A DNA stretch of 6,861 nt from Rhodospirillales bacterium (GTDB lineage Bacteria; Pseudomonadota; Alphaproteobacteria; Acetobacterales; Acetobacteraceae), in assembly GCA_028870815.1 (NCBI GenBank), contig JAGWOU010000093.1, positions 1-6,861 on the forward strand, in the 5' to 3' direction. Below are positions 1 to 5,671 of this stretch, in pieces. How positions within the stretch are numbered: the stretch's first letter is position 1; every line of letters starts with the position of its first letter. The translations under genes were made by a program, and so were the position numbers. Below the pieces are notes generated by a model. It did not search any database. It had not been told where the DNA came from and was given only the letters and a program-made list of their open reading frames with translations.

Positions 1-9
1 CAATAATTA

Positions 10-222
10 TTAAGCCGGGTTCTCAACGTCGAAACCAGCGCCTTCGATGGCATTCGCGTAAATGCCCGCATCCGCCGCGCCGCCGATCTTAACCAGCTTG
101 GTGTCCAGGTCGGCTTCCACTTTCGCGGCAGGGTCAACCTTGTGAATGGCTTCGGTGATTGAGCGGACGCAGCCGCCGCAATCCATATCCGGCACGGTAA
201 ACTGCAAGGAAGACGTGGTCAT
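10..222 (-). CDS. copZ: Copper chaperone CopZ (single heavy-metal-associated domain)
   Basis: This small cytoplasmic protein of 70 residues is essentially one HMA (heavy-metal-associated) domain. The metal-binding loop is visible as M13-D-C15-G-G-C18, the MxCxxC pattern that binds Cu(I) through two thiolates. The rest fits the beta-alpha-beta-beta-alpha-beta ferredoxin-like fold, with a typical AGFDVE end. The likely role is to carry Cu(I) to the HMA domain or entry site of the divergent CopA ATPase. The ATG at 220-222 is preceded on the minus strand by an AAGGA ribosome binding site (231-235) at about 8 bases. It is transcribed away from copA under a probable CueR-type promoter (250-280). 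The loop carries Asp where many CopZ proteins have Thr (MTCxxC), which is a mild variation. The family call is firm. Copper rather than another soft metal is inferred from the neighbours. Confidence 0.92.
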   Translation of the reverse strand: MTTSSLQFTVPDMDCGGCVRSITEAIHKVDPAAKVEADLDTKLVKIGGAADAGIYANAIEGAGFDVENPA

Positions 223-249
223 GGTGAAATTCCTTCAAAACTCCTCCCC

Positions 250-280
250 GCTATAAGGGTTCCCATAATGGCAACGTCAA
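250..280 (-). promoter_or_regulatory. MerR/CueR-type promoter for copZ, 19-base spacer
   Basis: On the minus strand the -35 is TTGACG (275-280) and the -10 is TATAGC (250-255), separated by exactly 19 bases (256-274). A spacer of 19-20 bases is the hallmark of promoters activated by MerR-family regulators, which twist the DNA to realign the boxes. The spacer holds a CueR-like imperfect dyad (GTTGCC, then ATTATG, then GGAACC). The predicted transcript would start near 244, leaving a short leader with the ribosome binding site. That CueR, encoded downstream of copA, acts here is inferred from motif and context. Confidence 0.72.
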
Positions 281-289
281 GGCCTTGAC
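276..289. repeat. Perfect 14-base palindrome linking the two divergent -35 boxes
   Basis: GTCAAGGCCTTGAC reads the same on both strands. It consists of the inner parts of the two divergent -35 elements (275-280 and 285-290) plus the four bases GGCC between them. It may simply result from two back-to-back TTGAC boxes, or it may be a binding site in its own right. Two RNA polymerases could hardly occupy boxes this close at the same time. Confidence 0.7.
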
Positions 290-316
290 CTTCCTATGAT
301 GGGATACCCATATCCT
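285..316 (+). promoter_or_regulatory. MerR/CueR-type promoter for copA-cueR, 20-base spacer
   Basis: The -35 is TTGACC (285-290). The best -10 is TATCCT (311-316), giving a 20-base spacer; ATATCC one base earlier would give 19. The spacer contains ACCTTCC (288-294), the left half of the usual CueR/HmrR operator, and a degenerate right half GGATACC (302-308). Aligned with the copZ promoter, both share TTGAC, ATGGGA and CCC-N-TAT, and the copA side has one extra base after GGGA. Transcription should start near 322, at the copA start codon itself. Confidence 0.7.
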
Positions 317-321
317 GGCGC

Positions 322-2397
322 ATGGATCAGACAATTTTATCCCCGCAGCAAACCGAACTTGCCATTGGCGGCATGACCTGTGCCAGCTGCGTGGCGCGGG
401 TTGAGAAAGTGCTGAAACGCGTGCCGGGCGTGCAGGATGTGTCGGTTAATCTGGCCACCGAGCGCGCGCATGTGTGGGCCGATGGCACTGTGCCGCTTTC
501 CCTTTTACAGGAGGCCGTGGCCAAGGCCGGCTACACCGCCAGCCCTGCCGAGGCGCCGCAGCCGGACCATGCGCGGCGGGAATTGCTGGAGCTGCTGGCG
601 GTCTTCGTTTTGGCTGCGCCGGTGGTGCTGGATATGGCGGTGCCGGTACCGGGCTGGTTGCAGATTATCTGCGCCACGCTGGTGCAATTCTGGCTGGGGG
701 CGCGTTTCTACCGGGCGGGTTTCCTTGCGGCGCGGGCGGGCACGGGCAATATGGATTTGCTGGTGGCGCTGGGCACCACGGCGGCTTACGGCCTCTCGCT
801 TTGGGATTTCTTTGCCGGAGGCCCGCTTTATTTTGAAAGTGCGGTGGCGGTGATCGCCCTGGTGCGGCTGGGCAAATATCTGGAAGGCCGGGCCAAGCGG
901 GATGCGGCGAAATCCATCTCCGGCCTACAAAAATTGCGGCCCGAACAGGCGCATCTGGCCGCTGGCGGCGATGTACCGGTGGCGGCGCTGCGGCCGGGTG
1001 AAGAAATCCTCGTCCGCCCTGGCGAACGTGTGCCGGTGGATGGTGAGGTGCTTGAGGGCGAGGGCAGCGTGGATGAAAGCCCCGTCACCGGCGAGGCTTT
1101 GCCGCAACCGCGTGGGCCGGGGGCGAAACTGCTGGCGGGCACGCTGAATCTGGATGGCGTTTTGCGCCTGCGCGTGACGGCCTCGCCCGGCGAGAGTTTC
1201 CTGGACCGGATGGCCCGGCTGATCGACCAGGCGCAATCCGCCAAGCCGCGTGTGCAGCGTTTGGCGGACAGGGTTTCCGCCTGGTTCGTGCCGGTGGTGC
1301 TGGGCATTGCCGCCATCACCTTCGCCGCGTGGCTGCTGCATGGGGCAAGCTTCGCCCATGCGCTCATCTGCGCGGTTTCGGTGCTGGTGATCGCTTGCCC
1401 CTGCGCGCTGGGGCTGGCGACGCCCGCAGCGATCATGGCCGGCACGGGCGCGGCGGCGAAGGCCGGGATATTGTTTCGAGACGCGGATGCGCTTGAGGCG
1501 GCGGCGAAAATCGACGTGCTGGCCTTTGACAAGACCGGCACGCTGACCACGGGCCAGCCGCAACTGGCCGAGGTAAAGGCGTTGGGCGGGGTGGACGAGG
1601 CTCACTTGCGGCGCATCGCGGCGGCGCTGGCGGCGCAGGATACGCACCCGCTTTCCATTCCTCTGCGCCAGGATGGCGTGGCGCCCGCCATGAATTTTAA
1701 ATCCTTGCCCGGCAAAGGCGTGCAGGGCGAAGTGGATGGCGTGACCTATTTCTTCGGCTCCACTAGGTTGGTGGCGGGCGCGCCGGTTCAGGATGATGAG
1801 AAAACCTGGTCCTACTTAGCGACGGCAGATGGCGCGGCGCTGGGCGCCTTCGGGTTTACCGACACCATCCGCCCAAGTGCTGCGGAGGCCGTGCACCGGC
1901 TGGCGGCGGCGGGCATCAAGACGCTGCTGCTGACCGGAGACCGGCAGGCGGCCGGGCAGGCTTTGGCGGAAAAACTGGGCATTGCCCAAACCGTGGCCGA
2001 GGCCACGCCGGAGCATAAGCGTGACATCATCGAGACATTACGGCGCGAGGGTAAACACGTGGCGATGCTAGGCGATGGCATAAACGACGCCGCCGCCCTG
2101 GCCGCCGCCGATGCCGGCATGGCCATGGGGCAGGGAGCGGATGTGGCGATCGAGGCCGCGCCCATCTCGCTGTTGCGGGCCGACCCGGTTCTGGCCCCGG
2201 CGGCGCTGGATCTGGCCCGGCGCACCTGGCGGATTTTGAAGGAGGGGCTGTTCTGGGCGCTCATCTATAATGTCGTCGGTATTCCGGCGGCAGCTTTTGG
2301 GATGCTTAGCCCGGCCATCGCGGGCGGGGCCATGGCGGCATCCTCGCTCTGCGTGCTTGGCAATGCGCTGCGCCTGCGGCGCTGGAGGGTGGCATGA
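322..2397 (+). CDS. copA: Cu(I)-exporting P1B-type ATPase CopA
   Basis: This inner-membrane pump of 691 residues uses ATP to export Cu(I) from the cytoplasm. Domains in order: one N-terminal HMA domain with GMTCASC (C20, C23); membrane helices at about 88-106, 112-130, 143-160 and 168-186; actuator loop with TGE (256-258); helices at about 320-340 and 345-368 with the CPC metal site (359-361); phosphorylation motif DKTGT (D403); nucleotide-binding HP (442-443); TGD (538-540); GDGIND (584-589); last helices at about 642-660 and 663-680 with YN (649-650) and MAASS (671-675). YN plus MxxSS marks the Cu(I)/Ag(I) subgroup. The ATG at 322 is the only usable start, since a stop lies in frame at 286-288. 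No ribosome binding site precedes it. Unusual points are Ala437 and Ser480 where copper ATPases normally have Glu (or Gln) and Asn, and GDGINDAAAL instead of APAL. The nucleotide domain is compact. Confidence 0.95.
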   Translation: MDQTILSPQQTELAIGGMTCASCVARVEKVLKRVPGVQDVSVNLATERAHVWADGTVPLSLLQEAVAKAGYTASPAEAPQPDHARRELLELLAVFVLAAPVVLDMAVPVPGWLQIICATLVQFWLGARFYRAGFLAARAGTGNMDLLVALGTTAAYGLSLWDFFAGGPLYFESAVAVIALVRLGKYLEGRAKRDAAKSISGLQKLRPEQAHLAAGGDVPVAALRPGEEILVRPGERVPVDGEVLEGEGSVDESPVTGEALPQPRGPGAKLLAGTLNLDGVLRLRVTASPGESFLDRMARLIDQAQSAKPRVQRLADRVSAWFVPVVLGIAAITFAAWLLHGASFAHALICAVSVLVIACPCALGLATPAAIMAGTGAAAKAGILFRDADALEAAAKIDVLAFDKTGTLTTGQPQLAEVKALGGVDEAHLRRIAAALAAQDTHPLSIPLRQDGVAPAMNFKSLPGKGVQGEVDGVTYFFGSTRLVAGAPVQDDEKTWSYLATADGAALGAFGFTDTIRPSAAEAVHRLAAAGIKTLLLTGDRQAAGQALAEKLGIAQTVAEATPEHKRDIIETLRREGKHVAMLGDGINDAAALAAADAGMAMGQGADVAIEAAPISLLRADPVLAPAALDLARRTWRILKEGLFWALIYNVVGIPAAAFGMLSPAIAGGAMAASSLCVLGNALRLRRWRVA

Positions 2398-2819
2398 ATT
2401 TGGTAACGATCGCGCAGGCTTCGGCCATTACCGGCGTTTCCGCGAAGATGATCCGGCATTACGAAAGCATTGGCCTCATCAAAGCGCCCTTGCGCACGGA
2501 AAACCGCTACCGCCATTACAGCGAGGCGGAGCTGCATGAGCTGGGCTTCATCCGCCGTTCGCGGGATTTGGGGTTTTCCTTCGAGGATATCCGCCAGTTG
2601 CTCTCGCTCTGGCGGGACAAAGCGCGCAGTTCCGCCGAGGTGAAGGCAATCGCCCTGCGGCATGTTCAGGAACTGGACCAGAAAGCCGCGGCGCTGGAGG
2701 CGATGAGCCGCACGCTGAAGAGCCTTGCCGCCACCTGCCATGGCGATGACCGCCCCGATTGCCCGATTCTGGAGGCGCTGGACCTGCCCGACAAAGAGGT
2801 TTCTCAAAGCGATCCTTGA
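2394..2819 (+). CDS. cueR: Copper-responsive MerR-family activator CueR (HmrR-like)
   Basis: This DNA-binding regulator of 141 residues senses cytoplasmic Cu(I) (also Ag(I)/Au(I) in known family members) and activates copper-export genes. The N-terminal winged helix-turn-helix spans about 1-70 (TIAQASAITGVSAKMIRHYE, then ENRYRHY), followed by a dimerisation helix at about 80-110. The C-terminal metal loop is C115-HGDDRPD-C123, the same spacing as E. coli C112/C120. Ser80, in RSSAEVK, aligns with Ser77 of E. coli CueR, a feature of sensors for +1 ions. The Cys/His-rich tail of E. coli CueR is absent. Its ATG overlaps the copA stop as ATGA (2394-2397), and GGAGG (2384-2388) lies 5 bases upstream, so it is probably translationally coupled and made from the promoter it controls. 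Confidence 0.93.
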   Translation: MNLVTIAQASAITGVSAKMIRHYESIGLIKAPLRTENRYRHYSEAELHELGFIRRSRDLGFSFEDIRQLLSLWRDKARSSAEVKAIALRHVQELDQKAAALEAMSRTLKSLAATCHGDDRPDCPILEALDLPDKEVSQSDP

Positions 2820-2844
2820 CTTTACGGCGTTCATTGCCGATACG
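2816..2844 (+). promoter_or_regulatory. Possible sigma70-type promoter for the helicase operon
   Basis: TTGACT (2816-2821) and GATACG (2839-2844) are 17 bases apart. The -35 is good and the -10 weak (3 of 6 consensus bases). The -35 overlaps the cueR stop codon. It would start transcription near 2850, giving a leader of about 65 bases before the helicase. Read-through from the copper operon is the alternative. Confidence 0.35.
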
Positions 2845-2858
2845 GGGCGCATTGACCT

Positions 2859-2891
2859 GGGCGCGATCCGCGCTCGGCGCGCTGCTGCGCC
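2859..2891 (+). promoter_or_regulatory. Two adjacent GC-rich hairpins in the helicase leader
   Basis: The first hairpin pairs 2859-2865 with 2869-2875 around a 3-base loop (7 pairs, one G-T). The second pairs GGCGC (2876-2880) with GCGCC (2887-2891) around a 6-base loop. They abut with no gap and end 9 bases before the helicase ribosome binding site. No T-run follows, so this is not a normal intrinsic terminator. It may be a structured leader or chance pairing in GC-rich DNA. Confidence 0.4.
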
Positions 2892-2914
2892 ACCGACCAC
2901 GAGAGATTTAATTT

Positions 2915-4480
2915 TTGTCCGAACCGAATCACGCCGATCAGTCCGAAACCCAAGCCAATTCGCCAGAGGTGGAGGCTGCCCCAGCGGAAGCTGTGGATTT
3001 CGCGTCGCTTGGACTTTCCGAGCCGATTTTGAGCGCGCTTGCGGAGAAGGGTTATTCCAAGCCCACGCCCATTCAGGCGCAGGCCATTCCGGTGGTGCTG
3101 ATGGGGCGCGACGTTTTGGGCGTGGCGCAGACCGGCACCGGCAAAACCGCCGGTTTCACTCTGCCGATGCTGGATATTCTGGCGGGTTCCCGTGCCCGGG
3201 CGCGGATGCCGCGCTCGCTGATTCTGGAGCCGACCCGCGAACTGGCCCTGCAAGTGGCGGAGAATTTCGTTCAATACGGCAAGAACCTGAAGCTGAACCA
3301 TGCGTTGCTGATTGGCGGCGAAAGCATGGCCGACCAGAAGGCGGTGCTGACCAAGGGCGTGGACGTGCTGATCGCGACACCGGGGCGGTTGCTCGATCTG
3401 TTCGAGCGCGGCGGATTGCTGCTGCGCGACGTGCGGGTGCTGGTGATCGACGAGGCCGACCGCATGCTGGATATGGGGTTCATCCCGGATATCGAGCGGA
3501 TTGTCTCGCTGTTGCCCGGCACGCGCCAAACGCTTTTCTTCTCCGCCACCATGGCGCCGGAAATCCGCCGTCTCGCGGATGCGTTCCTGACGGACCCGAA
3601 GCAGATCAGCGTCTCCCGCCCGGCGACGGTTGCCACCACCATCACATCCGGCCTTGTGCTGGTGAACGAGCACGACAAGCGCGAGGCGCTGCGCCGCCTG
3701 CTGCGGGCGGAGACCGTGCAGAACGCGATCGTGTTCTGCAACCGCAAGCGCGACGTGGATATTCTGCTGAAATCTCTGCTGAAGCACGGCTTTGCCGCCG
3801 GGGCTTTGCATGGTGACCTGCCGCAGAGCGTGCGCTTCGCCACGCTGGAGAAATTCAAGGCGAATGAGCTGAAGATTCTGGTGTGCTCGGATGTTGCGGC
3901 GCGCGGCATCGATATTGGCGGGCTCAGCCATGTGTTCAATTTCGACGTGCCGCACCATGCCGAGGATTACGTGCACCGCATTGGCCGCACCGGCCGCGCC
4001 GGGCGCGAGGGCCATGCCTATACGCTGGCGGCACCCGCCGACAAGCTGGCCGTTGAGGCGGTTGAGAAACTGACTGGTGGCACCATTCCGCGCATCGCGA
4101 TTGACGGGCTGGACCCGGCTGAATGGTCTGACGAGGATGGCCGCAAGCGTGGCCGTGGGCCCAAGAAGGATGGCCGTGATAACCGCGAGCGGGGGCGGAG
4201 CAAGGAGCGGGAGCCAGAGCGCAAGGCCGAGCAGGTACCACGCCCTGAGCGCGACCAAGCCCCTCGCCCCGAGCGTGACCAGGCCCGCAAGCCGGAGCGG
4301 CGCGACCGTGACAGGGACCGGGATCGCGGCGACCGTGGCGAGCGCGACCATGGCGCGCATGTGCGCGGATTTGGCGAGAATGTTCCGGCCTTCATGCTCA
4401 TCCGCCGCCGTGGCGCCGCAGCGGCGGTGATGGACGAAGAGTCCGGCCCCGAGGGTAACGGGTCCGACATCGCGGCATAG
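2915..4480 (+). CDS. rhlE: RhlE-like DEAD-box ATP-dependent RNA helicase
   Basis: This protein of 521 residues unwinds RNA using ATP and probably acts in ribosome assembly or mRNA turnover. Motifs in order: Q motif region FASLGL...PTPIQ (29-54), motif I AQTGTGKT (71-78), Ia PTRELA (106-111), GG (134-135), Ib TPGR (155-158), II DEAD (179-182), III SAT (210-212), IV IVFCN (272-276), V ARGID (329-333), VI HRIGRTGRAGR (354-364). AQTGTGKTAGFTLP closely matches RhlE proteins. Residues from about 401 form a disordered Arg/Asp/Glu-rich tail that ends with GFGENVPAFMLIRR (485-498). The start is TTG at 2915: TAA lies in frame at 2909-2911, and the first in-frame ATG lies past the Q motif. GAGAGA (2901-2906) serves as ribosome binding site. 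The methyltransferase gene begins 8 bases after the stop. The helicase call is certain; the RhlE subgroup is likely. Confidence 0.93.
   Translation: MSEPNHADQSETQANSPEVEAAPAEAVDFASLGLSEPILSALAEKGYSKPTPIQAQAIPVVLMGRDVLGVAQTGTGKTAGFTLPMLDILAGSRARARMPRSLILEPTRELALQVAENFVQYGKNLKLNHALLIGGESMADQKAVLTKGVDVLIATPGRLLDLFERGGLLLRDVRVLVIDEADRMLDMGFIPDIERIVSLLPGTRQTLFFSATMAPEIRRLADAFLTDPKQISVSRPATVATTITSGLVLVNEHDKREALRRLLRAETVQNAIVFCNRKRDVDILLKSLLKHGFAAGALHGDLPQSVRFATLEKFKANELKILVCSDVAARGIDIGGLSHVFNFDVPHHAEDYVHRIGRTGRAGREGHAYTLAAPADKLAVEAVEKLTGGTIPRIAIDGLDPAEWSDEDGRKRGRGPKKDGRDNRERGRSKEREPERKAEQVPRPERDQAPRPERDQARKPERRDRDRDRDRGDRGERDHGAHVRGFGENVPAFMLIRRRGAAAAVMDEESGPEGNGSDIAA
4238..4285 (+). repeat. 24-base tandem duplication in the helicase tail
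   Basis: Two consecutive 24-base units (4238-4261 and 4262-4285) encode the identical peptide PRPERDQA, residues 442-449 and 450-457 of the helicase. The units differ at several third codon positions, so the duplication is not very recent or the repeat is kept by selection on the protein. An Arg-Asp run follows (about 463-470). Confidence 0.85.
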
Positions 4481-4488
4481 AGCCGTTC

Positions 4489-5565
4489 ATGTCTCACTGC
4501 GTCCATTTTGGCGTTTGCGGTGGCTGTGCGAGCGACGATCGCAACCAGCCTGACAAGCGCACCTTGCTGATAAACGCCCTGGCCCGCGCGGGCTATGCGG
4601 ATGCGCCGGTAGCGCCCTTGGCGGCGGCGCCTTTGCACACACGCCGCCGGGTGGATTTGGCGGCAACGCGCACGGGGGCTGAGATTGCGCTGGGGCTGCA
4701 TCGCGCGCGATCCGCCGATGTGGTGGATATGCAGGAATGTGCCCTGCTGCGGCCTGAATTTTTGCCATTGCTGCCGCCTTTGCGGGTGCTGCTGCGCAGC
4801 CTGCAAGCCTTCCGGCGCGAGGCGTCGGTGGTGATAAACTGGCTGGATAACGGGCCGGATATTTTGATCCGGGCCGATGCGGAACTCACCCAGCCGGACA
4901 GGACGCGGTTGATCGCCTTTGCGCGCGAGCATGGCGCGCCGCGAATCAGCGTGGCGGAGCCAAAGAGTTTGCCGGAGCCGGTGATTATTCTGGCGAATCC
5001 GGTGCTGCGTTTCGCGGGCGTTGAGGTAACGCCCCCGCCGGGCGGATTTTTGCAGCCCAGCGCGGAAGGCGAGGCGGTGATTACCGAGGCCATGCTGGCC
5101 GGGCTGCCGAAGCTGCGGAACAAGAGCCGGATGATCGAGCTTTACGCGGGTTGCGGCACGTTGAGCTTCGCTCTGGCTGCCAAGGCGCGGGTGGAGGCTT
5201 ATGAGGGCGACGAACAAGCCGTTTATGCGGCGGACAAAGCCGCGCGGGCCGCTGGCCTCGCCGGGCGGCTGGTTGTGACGAAACGGGATTTGCACCGGCG
5301 GCCGCTGCTGCTTCAGGATTTTAAAGGCGCCGATGCCGTGGTGCTGGATCCGCCCTTTGCCGGGGCGGCGGCGCAGATGAAATTCCTGGCGGGAGCGGGG
5401 GTTCCGCGCATCATCTACATAAGCTGCAACCCAGACGCGCTGGCGCAGGATGCGGGAGCCTTGCGCCATGCGGGGTATAAGGTGATTACGGCGACGCCGA
5501 TCGACCAGTTTCCGTATTCGGAGAATGTTGAGAGCGTGGTAATTTTCAGCGCCGCGAAACGCTGA
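4489..5565 (+). CDS. [4Fe-4S] RNA uridine-C5 methyltransferase (TrmA/RlmC/RlmD family)
   Basis: This SAM-dependent enzyme of 358 residues belongs to COG2265, which makes 5-methyluridine in rRNA or tRNA. The N-terminal cysteines C4-x5-C10-x2-C13 and later C84 match the four-cysteine iron-sulfur pattern of RlmD/RlmC. The SAM-binding motif is LYAGCGTLSFALA (218-230), and FLQPS (187-191) holds a conserved Gln. The catalytic region is DPPF (287-290) and YISCNP (310-315) with nucleophile C313. Glu348 in ENVESVV is the likely general base. There is no N-terminal TRAM domain, which gives an RlmC-like size (E. coli RlmC is 375 residues), but the exact target (23S rRNA or tRNA) cannot be assigned. Phe290 replaces the Arg usual in DPPR. 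The ATG at 4489 lies 8 bases after the helicase stop with only a weak AGAG upstream, suggesting co-translation with the helicase. Confidence 0.9.
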   Translation: MSHCVHFGVCGGCASDDRNQPDKRTLLINALARAGYADAPVAPLAAAPLHTRRRVDLAATRTGAEIALGLHRARSADVVDMQECALLRPEFLPLLPPLRVLLRSLQAFRREASVVINWLDNGPDILIRADAELTQPDRTRLIAFAREHGAPRISVAEPKSLPEPVIILANPVLRFAGVEVTPPPGGFLQPSAEGEAVITEAMLAGLPKLRNKSRMIELYAGCGTLSFALAAKARVEAYEGDEQAVYAADKAARAAGLAGRLVVTKRDLHRRPLLLQDFKGADAVVLDPPFAGAAAQMKFLAGAGVPRIIYISCNPDALAQDAGALRHAGYKVITATPIDQFPYSENVESVVIFSAAKR

Positions 5566-5610
5566 TTTATCAGAACTAGGCTCAGGTTTTTTGTTTGCGG
5601 ACCTGATTTC

Positions 5611-5639
5611 TTGCCCCTGCGCCCGTGGGTTGGTAGAAA
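5611..5639 (+). promoter_or_regulatory. Probable promoter for mscS
   Basis: TTGCCC (5611-5616) and TAGAAA (5634-5639) are 17 bases apart, each matching four of six sigma70 consensus bases. Transcription would begin near 5645 and leave a leader of about 27 bases that includes the strong ribosome binding site at 5660-5665. It lies in the 106-base gap between the methyltransferase and mscS. Confidence 0.42.
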
Positions 5640-5659
5640 GTGCGCATTTTATTTTTGGA

Positions 5660-5665
5660 AAGGAG
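5660..5665 (+). promoter_or_regulatory. Strong ribosome binding site that fixes the mscS start
   Basis: AAGGAG sits 6 bases before the ATG at 5672. An in-frame TTG at 5591 would add 27 residues but has no ribosome binding site and would lie upstream of the probable promoter, so 5672 is chosen. Confidence 0.85.
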
Positions 5666-5671
5666 ATCCGA

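Noticed and set aside
828..1647. Two 240-codon minus-strand frames inside copA
   Set aside because: The plus strand shows all P-type ATPase motifs through this stretch. The antisense products have no domain features.
2859..2914. The two GC-rich hairpins as the terminator of the copper operon
   Set aside because: No T-run follows either stem; the nearest T-rich stretch begins about 15 bases later and contains the helicase start codon.
2725..3816. A 363-codon plus-strand frame overlapping cueR and the helicase
   Set aside because: It is out of frame with both real genes, and its composition (Arg/Ala/Gly-rich) is that of a shifted reading of the helicase.
2831..4360. A 509-codon open frame on the minus strand opposite the helicase
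   Set aside because: The opposite strand encodes an unmistakable DEAD-box helicase. The antisense product is His/Gln/Arg-rich and unlike any known family. Such frames are common opposite GC-rich genes.
4018..5469. A 483-codon open frame on the minus strand opposite the helicase tail and methyltransferase
   Set aside because: It spans two real plus-strand genes and their junction, has an Arg-rich composition, and shows no recognisable motif or ribosome binding site. It is a shadow of high GC content.
5582..5610. A possible terminator after the methyltransferase: TCAGGT (5582-5587) with ACCTGA (5601-5606)
   Set aside because: The stem is only six pairs with a 13-base loop, and the T-run lies in the loop rather than after the stem, so it does not look like an intrinsic terminator.
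5591..5671. A longer MscS with a 27-residue N-terminal extension from TTG 5591
   Set aside because: There is no ribosome binding site at 5591, the probable promoter lies downstream of it, and ATG 5672 has a near-ideal AAGGAG and gives the same length as E. coli MscS.
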